Positions 36,759-47,757 of a DNA stretch of 64,000 nucleotides are shown here, in pieces. How positions within the stretch are numbered: the first letter of the stretch is position 1; each line of letters starts with the position of its first letter. A program made the translations under genes and the position numbers. Location of the stretch: the NCBI GenBank assembly GCA_963920525.1, contig OY986436.1, positions 7,366,501 through 7,430,500 of the forward strand. The letters run 5' to 3'. Under the pieces are notes generated by a model. That model worked only from the letters and a program-made list of their open reading frames with translations, did not search any database and had not been told where the DNA came from. Source of the stretch: Dichetophora obliterata. Its lineage: Eukaryota > Arthropoda > Insecta > Diptera > Sciomyzidae.

Positions 36759-37800
36759 TATTTATTATTTATAAACAATTTTGATATAACAATAGTTCAA
36801 ATACACTTAAGATTAAATACACAATACAAAATTGATTTACAAATTACTGCATTCAGATGTTCAAAATGAACAAGTGTTGAAAACGAGTTAACATATCATG
36901 AAATAAAAACCATTACTTATGTATTGAGGTGGAGTCATGAATGAAAAACATTAAGATATGTATCACGATGACTGGTAAAAGTAGTTTAACAATACTTATA
37001 GATATAGATATTTGAAAACTAAGCTTTTGTAAATAAAAAATCAGATAATAAGTAACAGTGTAACTAAACTGACGAGAAAAATATGCAATAAATTATAGAT
37101 AGGGAAAAAGAAAAAAGAAAAGAAAAAATAAAATATATAATTATACTTGAACAGAGATCAGAGTGTTAACAGTTTTAAAGTCAAACATAAACAGCCATGA
37201 TTTTACCTCTCTAAGAAACAAAATAATATTTCTAATGCAACGAATATTAAATGGTAGTTTATTAAAAATTCTAGGCGCAGCACATGAATAGGAGTGGAAG
37301 AAGAGAGTTGATTTGTGAACAGGAATTTTTACACAATGTTGACGATTTACCCTTAAGTTATGTCTAGCATAGCTTCTATTAATTAAGTAACCAGATCTTT
37401 TGAAAAAAACTTTAAGTACTTTATAGTAGTATAAATGCCTAATTGGCAACACATTTAAGATTTTAAACAATGGAAAGCTACTATCTTATATTCTTTTATG
37501 GCAAATTAAACGAATGGCATGTTTTTGAGCAACCAGTAGTGGATGAATCTTAATTAAATGGGTTCCTCCTCAACAAGGTATCCCATATTGCAATTTAGAA
37601 TGAAATATTCCATGGTAGATGCAATTCAGTAATTTTGACGAGCAGTATGATTTCAGTAGGTAAATTTTTCTAGTTGCACTCAAGAGATATCGTTTCAGAG
37701 CAATAGTATGATCTAACCATGACCATTTCCAGTCCAATAATAACCATCTCACTTGAAGTTTTTTGTGTGGCAATAATGTGAGAGAAAAAGATTTTGTTTT
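36727..37800 (-). pseudogene. 5'-truncated CR1/Jockey-type LINE, 3' reverse-transcriptase region
   Basis: On the minus strand, frames at 37773-37570 and 37470-37141 read the end of a LINE polymerase: a DWKWSWLDHTIALK segment, then ATRKIYLLKSYCSSKLL and HGIFHSKLQYGIP, then LPIRHLYYYKVLKVFFKRSGY and CAAPRIFNKLPFNIR. This is the connection region after the polymerase active site in CR1/Jockey-like elements. Stops and frameshifts break it. The 3' end is a (TAA)n-type tail, seen as TTATTA repeats at 36727-36775. The 5' part is missing, as in aborted target-primed insertions. Confidence 0.8.
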
Positions 37801-37952
37801 ACTTCATATGAAAACGAAACTTCCCAAACAAAAACGTTTTACAAAATAAGGCCATTTACATAAAAATTTGTATAGTTTTCTACGCATTATAAGTGTGTAA
37901 TTTTTATCCAGTAACCATATCTTTACATTATTACTTGAGCAATATTATTATA

Positions 37953-39239
37953 TTGGGGTTGGAATTAATTTTAAAGGTTTTTTTTCGGTTTTTGAGCATT
38001 TATTTAGAAACAACGGTACAATGTATATTATTCAAAGTATTGTCCATCGTTAGCTACAACATTTTCCCATCTTTCTGCCAGCATATGGATTCCGCGCCGG
38101 AAGAACGATTCGTCTTTTGAGGCAATCCACGAATCGACCCATTTTTTGGTATCCTCGTAAGAAGTGAAGCGCTGCTCAGCCAAGCCATGCGTCATCGATC
38201 TGAATAGGTGGTAGTCGGAAGGGGCTATGTCTGGGCTATAAGGCGGGTTGGGTAGCACATCCCAATTCAGCGCCTCCAACGTTTCCTTGACGGTTCTTGC
38301 AACATGTGGCCGTGCGTTGTCATGTTGAAAAACCACTTTGTCGTGTCTTTTGGCATATTTCGGCCGTTTAACCTTTAATGCTCGGCTCAATTGCATCAAT
38401 TGTTGTTGGTAGCGTTCCCCAGTGATGGTTTCGTTAGGTTTTAGCAGCTCATAGTACACGACACCCTTCTGATCCCACCAAATACACAGCATAAGCTTGG
38501 CGCCATGAAAATTCGGCTTGGCCCTCGATGTTGATGCATGGCCGGGTGGTCACCACGATTTTTTTCGCTTAGGATTATCGTAATGGATCCACTTTTCATC
38601 GCCAGTGACAATACGATGTAAAAAACTCTTCCTTTTATGCCGTTGAAGCAGTTGTTCGCACATGCAAAATCGCCGTTCAACGTCTCTCGGCTTCAACTGG
38701 TACGGCACCCAATTTCCTTGCTTTTGAATCATTCCCATGGCCTTCAAGCGTTTGCCGACCGTTGATAAGTCGACTCCCAATGATTCTGACAATTCTTGAA
38801 GGGTTTGACACGGGTCTTCATCGAGCAAAGCCTCCAATTCCTCATCTTCAAACTTTTTCGGCTGGCCCGGACACTCTTTGTCTTCCGTATCAAAATCACC
38901 ACTTTTAAACCGACGGAACCAGTACTCACAAGTAGAAATCGATGGAGCATAGTCCCCGTAAGCCTCAGTAAGCGTGCGTTGTGCTTCAACCGCTTTTTTC
39001 TTCAAATGGAAGCACAAAAGTAAACCTTCCCGCAAATTGCGTTTTGTTGGAACGAAAGTCGACATGTTCACAGAGAAAAAAAATATATGTTGTTTACACT
39101 TCAGTGGAATGACACATACTGAAAAATGAAGCTTAGACAATGTGCTTTGAAATGAATATAGTCACAGGTGTGCCCGATGCGATCTATTGATAGTTACGCC
39201 ATCTCTTAGAAAAGCTTTAAAACTAATTCCAACCCCCAA
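37953..39239 (-). mobile_element. mariner transposon, copy A
   Basis: Terminal repeats TTGGGG(G)TTGGAATTA are flanked by TA at 37951-37952 and 39240-39241. It is 1,287 bp, a typical mariner length. It runs on the minus strand, opposite to the nearly identical copy B that starts 123 bp further right. It lies inside the pogo-like MITE. Confidence 0.96.
38028..39065 (-). pseudogene. mariner transposase, mauritiana type, one stop codon
   Basis: A single reading frame of 345 codons from ATG at 39065 to TAA at 38028, the usual mariner length. The N-terminal helix-turn-helix region (about 1-110) is followed by the WVPYQL linker and the catalytic domain. Motifs: TGDEKW (first Asp), HDNARPH (second), YSPDIAPSDYHLF (third), with 34 residues between the second and third, i.e. 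D,D34D. Similarity through RWEN/VANDGQYFE at the end points to the mauritiana subfamily. The only lesion seen is TGA at 38552-38550 (codon 172), where copy B reads GGA. So the protein is cut just after the first catalytic Asp. Confidence 0.95.
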
Positions 39240-39362
39240 TAAATTCAACTTTACAAATTTTAACTCCGAAATGATAAGATTTCAGAAAGTAGAAGTTTCC
39301 GACTAACAAACAGCTTCTAACTTCTGAGGTACTGCATTAACATAATTTTGAAAAAAATTTTA

Positions 39363-40650
39363 TTGGGGGTTGGAATTAGTTTTAAAGGTTTTCTAAGAGA
39401 TGGCGTAACTATCAATAGATCGCATCGGGCACACCTGTGACTATATTCATTTCAAAGCACATTGTCTAAGCTTCAATTTTTAGTATGTGTCATTCCACTG
39501 AAGTGTAAACAACATATATTTTTTTTCTCTGTGAACATGTCGACTTTCGTTCCAACAAAACGCAATTTGCGGGAAGGTTTACTTTTGAGCTTCCATTTGA
39601 AGAAAAAGGCGGTTGAAGCACAACGCACGCTTACTGAGGCTTACGGGGACTATGCTCCATCGATTTCTACTTGTAAGTACTGGTTCCGTCGGTTTAAAAG
39701 TGGTGATTTTGATACGGAAGACAAAGAGCGTCCGGGCCAGCCGAAAAAGTTTGAAGATGAGGAATTGGAGGCTTTGCTCGATGAAGACCCGTGTCAAACC
39801 CTTCAAGAATTGTCAGAATCATTGGGAGTCGACTTATCAACGGTCGGCAAACGCTTGTAGGCCATTGGAATGATTCAAAAGCAAGGAAATTGGGTGCCGT
39901 ACCAGTTGAAGCCGAGAGACGTTGAACGGCGATTTTGCATGTGCGAACAACTGCTTCAACGGCATAAAAGGAAGAGTTTTTTGCATCGTATTGTCACTGG
40001 CGATGAAAAATGGATCCATTTCGATAATCCTAAGCGAAAAAAATCGTGGGGACCACCCAGCCATGCATCAACATCGAGGGCCAAGCCGAATATTCATGGC
40101 GCCAAGCTTATGCTGTGTATTTGGTGGGATCAGAAGGGTGTCGTGTACTATGAGCTGCTAAAACCTAACGAAACCATCACTGGGGAACGCTACCAACAAC
40201 AATTGATGCAATTGAGCCGAGCATTAAAGGTTAAACGGCCGGAATATGCCAAAAGACACGACAAAGTGGGTTTTCAACATGACAACGCACGGCCACATGT
40301 TGCAAGAACCGTAAAGGAAACGTTGGAGGCGCTGAATTGGGATGTGCTACTCCACCCGCCTTATAGCCCAGACATATCCCCTTCCGACTACCACCTATTC
40401 AGATCGATGACGCATGACTTGGCTGAGCAGCGCTTCACTTCTTACGAGGATACCAAAAAATGGGTCGATTCATGGATTGCCTCAAAAGACGAATCGTTCT
40501 TCCGGCGCGGAATCCATATGCTGCCAGAAAGATGGGAAAATGTTGTTGCTAACGATGGACAATACTTTGAATAATATACATTGTACCGTTGTTTCTAAAT
40601 AAATGCTCAAAAACCGAAAAAAAACCTTTAAAATTAATTCCAACCCCCAA
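39363..40650 (+). mobile_element. mariner transposon, copy B
   Basis: Same terminal repeats as copy A (TTGGGGGTTGGAATTAGTTT and its inverse), flanked by TA at 39361-39362 and 40651-40652. It is 1,288 bp on the plus strand, outside the pogo-like MITE but inside the hAT-like shell. Confidence 0.96.
39537..40574 (+). pseudogene. mariner transposase, mauritiana type, one stop codon
   Basis: A 345-codon frame from ATG at 39537 to TAA at 40574, nearly the same as copy A. The D,D34D motifs are intact (TGDEKW, HDNARPH, SDYHLF). The single lesion is TAG at 39858-39860 (codon 108), where copy A reads AAG for Lys. It cuts the product between the DNA-binding and catalytic domains. The copies differ only at scattered positions (for example HLLERW-type versus HMLPERW, YDNP versus FDNP). 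Confidence 0.95.
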
Positions 40651-40954
40651 TAATAATTAAAATTCTTCTTTAAGTTTGTCTAGTTGAGCTAAATAACTAT
40701 AAAAGTCTTTAAAATTGTTCCGTATCCACAAAATGACATCCGTCACATCCCTAGTTCTTTATTGCAAACTAATAGAGATAAAATTGTTCAACTTATTTTA
40801 TTTGAATAAAAAAGTAGAAGATTTTAATATGTGCATTAGAGTGGAACAAATTTTTGACCTCACCGTCTTCATATATTTTTGAAAACTACTTGTCGAAACA
40901 AATTTTTCTGCATCCTTCGTTTTTTCCTGTGACATCAATTTTTTTTGCCATGTT

Positions 40955-41490
40955 TAATAGTGTTTAAAATGTCCCAATGGTCGTAAAAATAATTTTGGCT
41001 GCGTAAATCGGCAAAATACTCCAATGTGCGCTGCTAAACGAATTTTGTTTTGCAATGTTGAGTATGCCCCAATGGTCGTACAGGGTTAAAATAAATAACA
41101 GACTTATATAGATTAAATAGAAACTAATTATCGACTAAAATAGTTCTGGCAGCCCAAATCGGCCAAACACCCCAATGTGCGCTGCAAAATTATTTTTTTT
41201 GCAATGTTTAGTAGTGTTTAAAATGTCCCAATGGTCATACAGGGTTAAAATCAAAAAGGAGAATTGAATGGAAATTTATTTAACATATAAAATAATTTTG
41301 GCTGCCTAAATCGGTCAAATACCCCCTACGTGCGCTGCTAAACGAATTTTCTCAGAAACGAGACCTAGGTAGATCGCTTTTTCGCCCCAGTAAATCCCAG
41401 TAAAAATGTCTCAAAATTTCATCAAAATCGCTTGGGCCGTTTTTGAGAACTCATTTACAAACAAACAAATAAACAAACAAATATTGCTCG
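40955..41490. repeat. Diverged tandem repeat with CCAATGTGCGCTGC core
   Basis: Units with AATCGG(C/T)CAAA.ACCCC, then (C/A)ATGTGCGCTGC, then TTGCAATGTT(T/G)AG and CCCAATGGTC start near 41009, 41157 and 41310. The end, AAATTTCATCAAAATCGCTT followed by a CAAA-rich tract (41455-41485), resembles the 3' end of a retroposon, but no coding part is present. Confidence 0.6.
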
Positions 41491-42020
41491 TTTAACAGTA
41501 CAAGAAAGATATAAAAAATTCGATGACTATGTGCGTGAAATGTGTGAGCTGGTCATATTGATTTTTCCTCCTAAAAATTTCTTCCGAACAGACCTACATT
41601 CTACCTGCTATCCTTTTGGGGGTCCCAAACAACCATGTCACTAAAACCATGTCGTAAAAATATATCGGCTTATGAAATTTCAATACAAGCAAATCAACAG
41701 TACGAGACGTAAAAAATCTTAGCTTCCAAAAGAAATGCATCTTAAAACATGAGGAAATTCTTTTGTCAAATTTCCGTAGTAAAACGAACACAACATTTGT
41801 TACTTGTTGTGTTTGCGATCGTGACAATAAAATCTAAAAAACGAAATACTTGCTTTTTTTGTATAACACAAAACAATAGTTTTCTTTCTCTCTTCATTTT
41901 CTGTTCGCTTTCGTTCAAATGATCAGCAAAGATCCAAACCTAAGCAGATAATGAAACTGTTTGCTTTCGCAGATTTAGCAGATGTAGAGTTAGTTTTTCG
42001 TACAGTTTATTTCCAACATC

Positions 42021-42074
42021 GGTAGTGTATAGGACTATCAATCGAAAAGTGACGAGTTCGATTCTCACTGCATA
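42021..42074 (+). other. tRNA-like phrase with a B-box-like motif
   Basis: GGTAGTGTATAGGACTATCAA is followed by GACGAGTTCGATTCTCAC, a B-box variant in a weakly paired T-arm. It is too short and poorly folded for a tRNA; probably a fragment of a tRNA-derived SINE. A relative lies near 35018. Confidence 0.35.
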
Positions 42075-42382
42075 CAAAGAAATATTTTTAATTTTATATT
42101 ATCCTGGTGTAACAGACGCAAGCAAAAAGCAACAATAATTCTAAGAAAAAGGTGTATGGAAAAAAGTGTCGTTTTTGAGGCTCCACTAAAGAAAATCACA
42201 AAATGAGGCGTAAAAAGCCTTGCTTCAAAAATACGTCAACCTCAGATTTTTGTGTCGGACATACGCTATTGGGAAGAGTGCGTGGCCCGTATGCTAAGGA
42301 ACCGCGGTAGTCTCGGTTACATTCCCAGCTCAGACAGTTTTTTTTCAGGTGAATTAGTTATTTCTGTTCGGCCGCCACGTCT

Positions 42383-42420
42383 CACAGTGGGATTTCTTCA
42401 TACAAGCTGCTGCAAAAAAT
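42383..42420 (+). other. Transib left end: heptamer, 22-bp spacer, nonamer-like motif
   Basis: CACAGTG (42383-42389), then 22 bp, then GCAAAAAAT (42412-42420), which matches the RSS nonamer ACAAAAACC at six of nine positions. Spacer length is one short of the 23-bp signal class. Confidence 0.6.
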
Positions 42421-42896
42421 CGAAGGAATCGAGGTAGGGCTTTGAAATTTGGCACACATCTCTCATATTGCCAAATTAGATGAAAAATAAATTTTTGTTA
42501 AAATCCGCCCACAACCACGCCTACCTCCCATATGACGTAAAACTAAAAGACGTTGTATTTTCCTTATTTTCATATGTATATTAATAAAAATTACTACCAG
42601 TGGTTGCATTTGAGTTCTCAATTATATTAAAATTTTAAGTGCCACGCCCAACGCCCATATGATAAATTTAATTTTTCACGATTTTCAAAAAAACAGATTT
42701 AAGCCTTTGTAGTTTGTGATCGATGCCAAGCAGCACTTACATCTATATAAATAACTAAAGACTAATATGTTAGCTGAACATTTGCAAAAAAAATTAGGGG
42801 GCCATGGCTTAGCGTTTTTTTTTAATTAACTAATCATTGCAAATAAAAGTCAAATTTGTACTATAAAATTATATTATAAATTATAAATTAAAAATT

Positions 42897-44683
42897 TTAT
42901 TCTTCAACTATCATTTCTTTATCTACATCATCTAGTTCTAACAGATTTTTATGCGGCTGACGTCTTATACTACTTATATATGGATCAGATGATGCAAGCA
43001 GACGATGGAAAACATCAGTATTTGTTGCAGTTCTATTGCACTTTCTAGAAAACATTAATCTATAGTTTCTGTAATCTTTATTGCGTGCTTCTTCTGCTTC
43101 CTCGGATAGCATACCAATAGGAAGTACTGCTGCATCAATAATGTCCTTTCCATGTATAAGTACTTTATGCACAGTAACAGGCATAAAGTACCACTTATTG
43201 TATATTTTTGAACAAATAGCTCAGCTGTATCCCATGCAAATTTTTGAAACTTCACACTATCAACTTTCTGTCCACACGTTATTATCTGCAGAATGATTCG
43301 GAAGCGATCTATTAGTTCTTCATTAACACCAGTTATATCAGCAACAAGTGCAGGATTGGAGAAGAAACGCCTTGAGGTATTGCCATTGTTCGAAGTGCCA
43401 GATCCTTGTTGTACAGCATCCACTCGCAAATTCATTCTTTCTTTAAATGCCGTCTGAATTCGATCCTTGTTCTCTTGTTTTAAAATCTTATTTCTTGCTT
43501 CGATCGCAGACCACTTTTGAAAAGGCAAGTTATACGCTATATGGAGTATACATTCCATAAATTTTATTCGGGCGTGTAATGACGAAATGCCCAATTTACA
43601 AGCCTCATTGTCAATACTCTTCATTGAAATTTTGTCCAAATGGTTCATTTCAGAGGGCTTTGCATTACAAATGTAACATACGGCGGATGAAGCTGTACCT
43701 GTAATTGTCTGAGCCGTTTTTCCATCTAGCATCGTAAATACTAAATTGTGCGTTACATTGAACTGTTTGCCGAATACTTCAACATTCGTTTTCCCCAAAG
43801 CAGCAATATCTGATTTAATGTTCTCAACAACGGTTGACACTTTTTGTTTAGCCTCCTTAGTAAATTCGAAGAAAAGTGGTCGACAATACCTTGTTGATGA
43901 TGGACTTTTATTGCGCCATTGTTCTTCTTCAGTGTTTGTTTTCAAACTTAAAGGCACTTTCAAAGAGACGCTTTGTGGTGTGATCCATCATACTTTGCAA
44001 GCTTGCAGACGCTTCCTTTTCTGATACTCGGATTTCATTGGGATAACATTTTTTCTTCTCCTCAGATACCTTTATATAAGGTGGTAAAATATCATATCCC
44101 TCTCCTTTCAAAACATTTTTTATTGTTTCGTATTGATGTTTTGTTAACTCTGCATCCAGCAATAACGCTAGCGCAGTAGACGAAGGAATATATGAAAATG
44201 ATTTAATTTTTGAGTCGGTAACTCCACTTGCCATTTTTAATTGTTGTTGGCTGTACTGGGATGTTAAATCGGCAGCTTTGTACCTTTTACTACGATATTT
44301 GCAATCATCGAATTCCTTAACTGGCCTTCCCTTGTTTCTTGAACAACAAGGTTGATCATCAGCAAGTGATACTTCAAATACATCTTAAAAAAATTTGTTA
44401 TGGTTTACAAAGTTAACAATAAATGATTTTTGTTTCGCAACTTACTTTTTAGCCAGACATCATTTTTCTGAAAGAAATACGCTTTTATTTTGTGCGATTC
44501 CGCCCAGCGTTTACAAAAATTACCAAGAAATCGCTTATGAATGTTTTTTGTAACTATTTTGATTTCATTAATCGTAAGCACCGAGTTTTTTGCTTTTATA
44601 AAATCCGTTAATAAATTAACATTATTACCACAGTTAATAAGTTCCATACACAATTCATGATATGATACAGAAAATGAACTCAT
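42897..44683 (-). pseudogene. Transib (RAG1-like) transposase, broken
   Basis: Minus strand. Exon 1 is 44683-44446; a 62-bp intron (44445-44384; donor GTAAGT, acceptor TTTTAAG) leads into exon 2 from 44383, giving WLK joined to VFEVSLADD. Recognisable blocks: ILPPYIKV, LQSMMDHTTKRL, SPSSTRYCRPL, MLDGKT (family second Asp), a CYICNAKPSEMN knuckle, LHARIKFMECILH, GNTSRRFF, ITGVNEELIDRF, VTVHKVLIHG and LSEEAEEARNKDYRNYR, aligned with the RAG1 segment holding the catalytic Glu. Lesions: a frame change near 43945 coincides with loss of the stretch that should carry the first catalytic Asp (a DGSSG-type motif); a second frameshift near 43200 separates KFAWDTAELFVQKY from WYFMPVTVHK. The stop is TAA at 42897. 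Nonfunctional as read. Confidence 0.88.
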
Positions 44684-45386
44684 TTTAATAATTATTTTTC
44701 ACAATTTTATCACACTTTTGGTCTACCAAATTTTATTTACCTTATCATATGTTTTTGTTTTTTATTTTGTTATGCTTTTCTTTGGAATTGCTGTCAATCA
44801 GTTATTAACAAATTGTTGCTAAAGTGTATGCCTAAAAGTAGGCACACTTTTTTTATTACATTTAATTGCAAAATTTCGTTGTAATACTATTGACTTTTTT
44901 TATAAAATTTATGCGTTTGTAAAATATTGAGAAAAGTTGGTGGATTTTTTTGAGTAAATTTAAAGAAGACAGTCCCACCTTTCATTTTTTTGCAACCAGA
45001 ACACAACGATCGATAACGCTCACCTTTTTTTTGTCCAAGAAAAACTAAAAACACTGACTTTTTGAGTGCCTTCAAAAAAGAACGTAAATATATATTAAAA
45101 TATTACGGTAATGCAATTCCTTTACTTCTAAATTAATGCTGAAATACTATATTTTTCAAATATACTTACATCATATAGATACGAGAAAAAGAAATTATGT
45201 TTCCAGCCCATTGAAATGGGATGAAAATCTAAGGCAGTTACTGCAGAATTTCGTTTAGGTGACTTTACCGCGTTATTTTGTAAAAAAAAAATTGTAGAAA
45301 AAATTGTATGATGAATTTATCTTAATTAAACAATTCTCTACAAAACTGCATCATTACATTTTTGATATGTTACACTCAAAAAAGGG

Positions 45387-45413
45387 GGTTTTTGCAGCCA
45401 AAATCCCACAGTG
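45387..45413 (-). other. Transib right end: heptamer, 11-bp spacer, nonamer-like motif
   Basis: On the minus strand: CACTGTG (45413-45407), then 11 bp, then GCAAAAACC (45395-45387), matching the RSS nonamer ACAAAAACC at eight of nine positions. Spacer is one short of the 12-bp class. Confidence 0.65.
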
Positions 45414-45418
45414 CGTCT

Positions 45419-46980
45419 TTGCAGGCAATAATTAACCTCATTGAGTAGAAACTGCCATGTAAAGCGTCTTGGGAACAAAAGCTGTTTGGAATTGGCATGC
45501 AACTCATAGGTTCAGATTTCGATCAATTGTGTCCAAACACTTAATAACACGCACAACACAATTGATCATCAATAGAAGCTCGGCCAAGGTTCTTTCAAAG
45601 GTTTTTTTCAATACCTTTTTTTTGTTAGATTTTCTGTCCCCTCTCTAACACAAATTCGAAAATCATTTTAATCGGAGATAGCATCTCGAGAACTTTCCTT
45701 GTAAGTTATCTAATTTTTGATGGTACAGTATTTCTTGAAGTTCTTTAAACCAGAGTTGGAGAGTCAAAGAACTTTTTTAAGCTATAACAAAACAACTCTC
45801 TGAGTTATGCCATGTGTTTAAAGTGTTTGTGGTCAAAAGTGCTCAAACTCTGGGGACATTATCTATTAAAGTTAATTGCACGAAAAGGAAAGAGCGCAAA
45901 AACAAAGACCTATAAAGCGGAAGTACAGCGTCATGTTTGCTATTTCGAAAGCTTTTCTGCCCTCAAAACACACGTCCCCACAACTAATCAACACAAAAAC
46001 TTCATTTTCACTCACAGACAGACAGAATATTTACATTCCCTATGCAAAAAAGTAGGAGAAAAATAAATTATGTAGTTTTGCTCCCAATGGCAAAGGCACA
46101 CAAATGTAGGTTTTTGATTTTCATTTAATATTGCCGTGTGTTTTTTGTGCAACTGTGTGTGTGTGTGCTTGTTTTTTTGTTTGGCTTTCATATTCCTGAC
46201 TTCTCTCGAATTTTCCTGTTCTATTATTTACCACATTTCAGCGTTTTTTGTGTGTTGTTGTTGTTGTTATTATTGTGTTTTTGTGCGGTTTCTTTGTTTA
46301 CTTTTTGTGTGTTTGCATTGGACGCACTTTAATTTACGTTTTTGTGTTTTACTTTTTTAAGGGTGCGGGTGCTTTGTGGGCTCTACACCAACGCCTATGG
46401 TTAAGCTATGAAAATAATTTCTTGAATATTAAAGTTTTCTGTTTATTTTTGTTTGTATTTTTGTAATTGTAATTTTATGCATTTCGTTGCTTTGGCAAAA
46501 TTATGTCCCAAAGGCACCCCTGTTAAGAACAAACTCTCTCTTGTTGCTATGAATTTGAAGTAGTTTATTAACCTTTTGACCTTGCAGGTAGATTTAGCTA
46601 AGCAACAGAGTAGAAAAAAGAAAACAAGAGCACAGATTAAAAGTCAAAGTTCAACGTTCAGACACATAATTATGTATTATTTAAGGAGTTAATTTAGGAA
46701 CAACACTGTGGCAAAATTATAAGCACAATATATTACTTACACGATTTATAACTTAAACAAGCTGATAAAATCTTTGGAATGGCAACTTAAAGCACATAAA
46801 TAAGTCTGAAGTTTTTTTTTTTTCAAAAGTGTTCAGCACGCACATATTTGTAGCCTTTAAGGAGAATTTAGAAAATGAAATGCAAGTTAGGTTTTAAAAA
46901 AATGTTAAGAAAACATATTTCAATTTCAAATAAAGTTAATTTTTTAAAAAAATGCGTACCTTTTGAAAAATAGTATTCGA
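45419..46980. other. Non-coding DNA with GT and GTT tracts
   Basis: GT tract at 46150-46166 and GTTGTT at 46254-46268. Open frames around 45812-46466 follow these and are not convincing. No TE boundary was recognised. Confidence 0.45.
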
Positions 46981-46982
46981 AT

Positions 46983-47450
46983 ATAGCTGTTAAATGATGA
47001 TTACTAATCGTAATCGTAAGTAATTCGATTATTTTTTTAAAAAGGCAAAACAATTGATTAAGTACAAATCTTTTCTGTTTGTAATCGTAATCTTATAATT
47101 ACGATTACAAATAAGCAAAAAATAATTACGATTACTTCAGATTACGCAAATAATCAAAAAGAATCAAAAGTAATCAAGACAAATAATATGACTACTTTTA
47201 GAAATTATTTTTGATTCTTTTTGATTATTTAAATCATTTATAAAAGTAGTCGGATTATTTTTTCTTGATCACTTTTGATTCATTTTGATTATTTTCTTAA
47301 TTTCAAGTAATCGTAATTATTTTTTGATTATTTTTAATCGTAATCAATTACTAATCATTAACTTCTTCCTCAAGAATTATATAATGATTACAATTCTTTT
47401 TAAAATATAATATCATTGATTACTTATCGTAATAGCAATTTAACAGCTAT
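46983..47450. mobile_element. Palindromic MITE, TAATCGTAAT-rich
   Basis: Ends ATAGCTGTTAAATGATGATTAC and its inverse counterpart (GTAATAGCAATTTAACAGCTAT) match over the first 13 bp and beyond. The 468-bp interior is a series of TAATCGTAATC / GATTACGATTA words that fold back on each other. No coding capacity and no clear target duplication. Confidence 0.7.
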
Positions 47451-47757
47451 GTGCTGGAATAAAAAACAAAAATGAAATGTATTGAAACCTTATTCTACAC
47501 CCAAATTCAATATAATCTATTGAAAAACTTTATTGTGTTCATAAATAAAAACTAAATGACGAATATAAGAAAAAAATTTTTCTTTTTTGTTTACATTTTT
47601 TGGAAAATGTCATATTAGAAATAAAACAAATTAAAAATAATAAAAAGTAAATATATATTACATAAATACTACACTCAACTCAATTCTAACGACACTCAGT
47701 ATGTTATATTATTTGTTTTTGGGATGTGATATCTGTTTGATTTTTTTTTTATTTCAG

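Larger units (their letters stand above)
36516..39334. mobile_element. pogo-like MITE interrupted by a LINE and a mariner
   Basis: Left end CAGTAAAACCTCAGAAATTA and right end (inverted) CAGTACCTCAGAAGTTAGAAG match apart from a small gap and one or two changes. TA precedes the left end (36514-36515); the right flank reads CA, so one side of the duplication is lost or the end is imprecise. The CAGT...CCTC start is usual for pogo/Tigger elements. No transposase is present. Confidence 0.6.
36331..40753. mobile_element. hAT-like shell element holding a nested TE stack
   Basis: Left end TAGAGATGTGACGGA and right end TCCGTCACATCCCTA are inverted copies (one mismatch), continuing with related GGTACCCGC/GTATCC words. 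Flanks GTTATTTC (36323-36330) and GTTCTTTA (40754-40761) match at six of eight bases, consistent with an aged 8-bp hAT duplication. After subtracting nested insertions the shell is only about 330 bp, a MITE. Nested inside: pogo-like 36516-39334, LINE fragment 36727-37800, and mariners 37953-39239 and 39363-40650. Confidence 0.6.
42383..45413 (-). mobile_element. Transib transposon with RSS-like ends
   Basis: The element (3,031 bp) starts CACAGTGGGATTT and ends AAATCCCACAGTG, flanked by the 5-bp duplication CGTCT at 42378-42382 and 45414-45418. CAC-starting ends with a 5-bp, GC-containing duplication define Transib. The terminal heptamers (CACAGTG left; CACTGTG right, inverted) equal or nearly equal the vertebrate recombination-signal heptamer. 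It carries a broken RAG1-related transposase gene on the minus strand. Flanking DNA on both sides shows no nested element. Confidence 0.93.

Noticed and set aside
45812..46466. Possible small membrane proteins
   Set aside because: Hydrophobicity comes from GT/T-rich microsatellite sequence; no start context or domain support.
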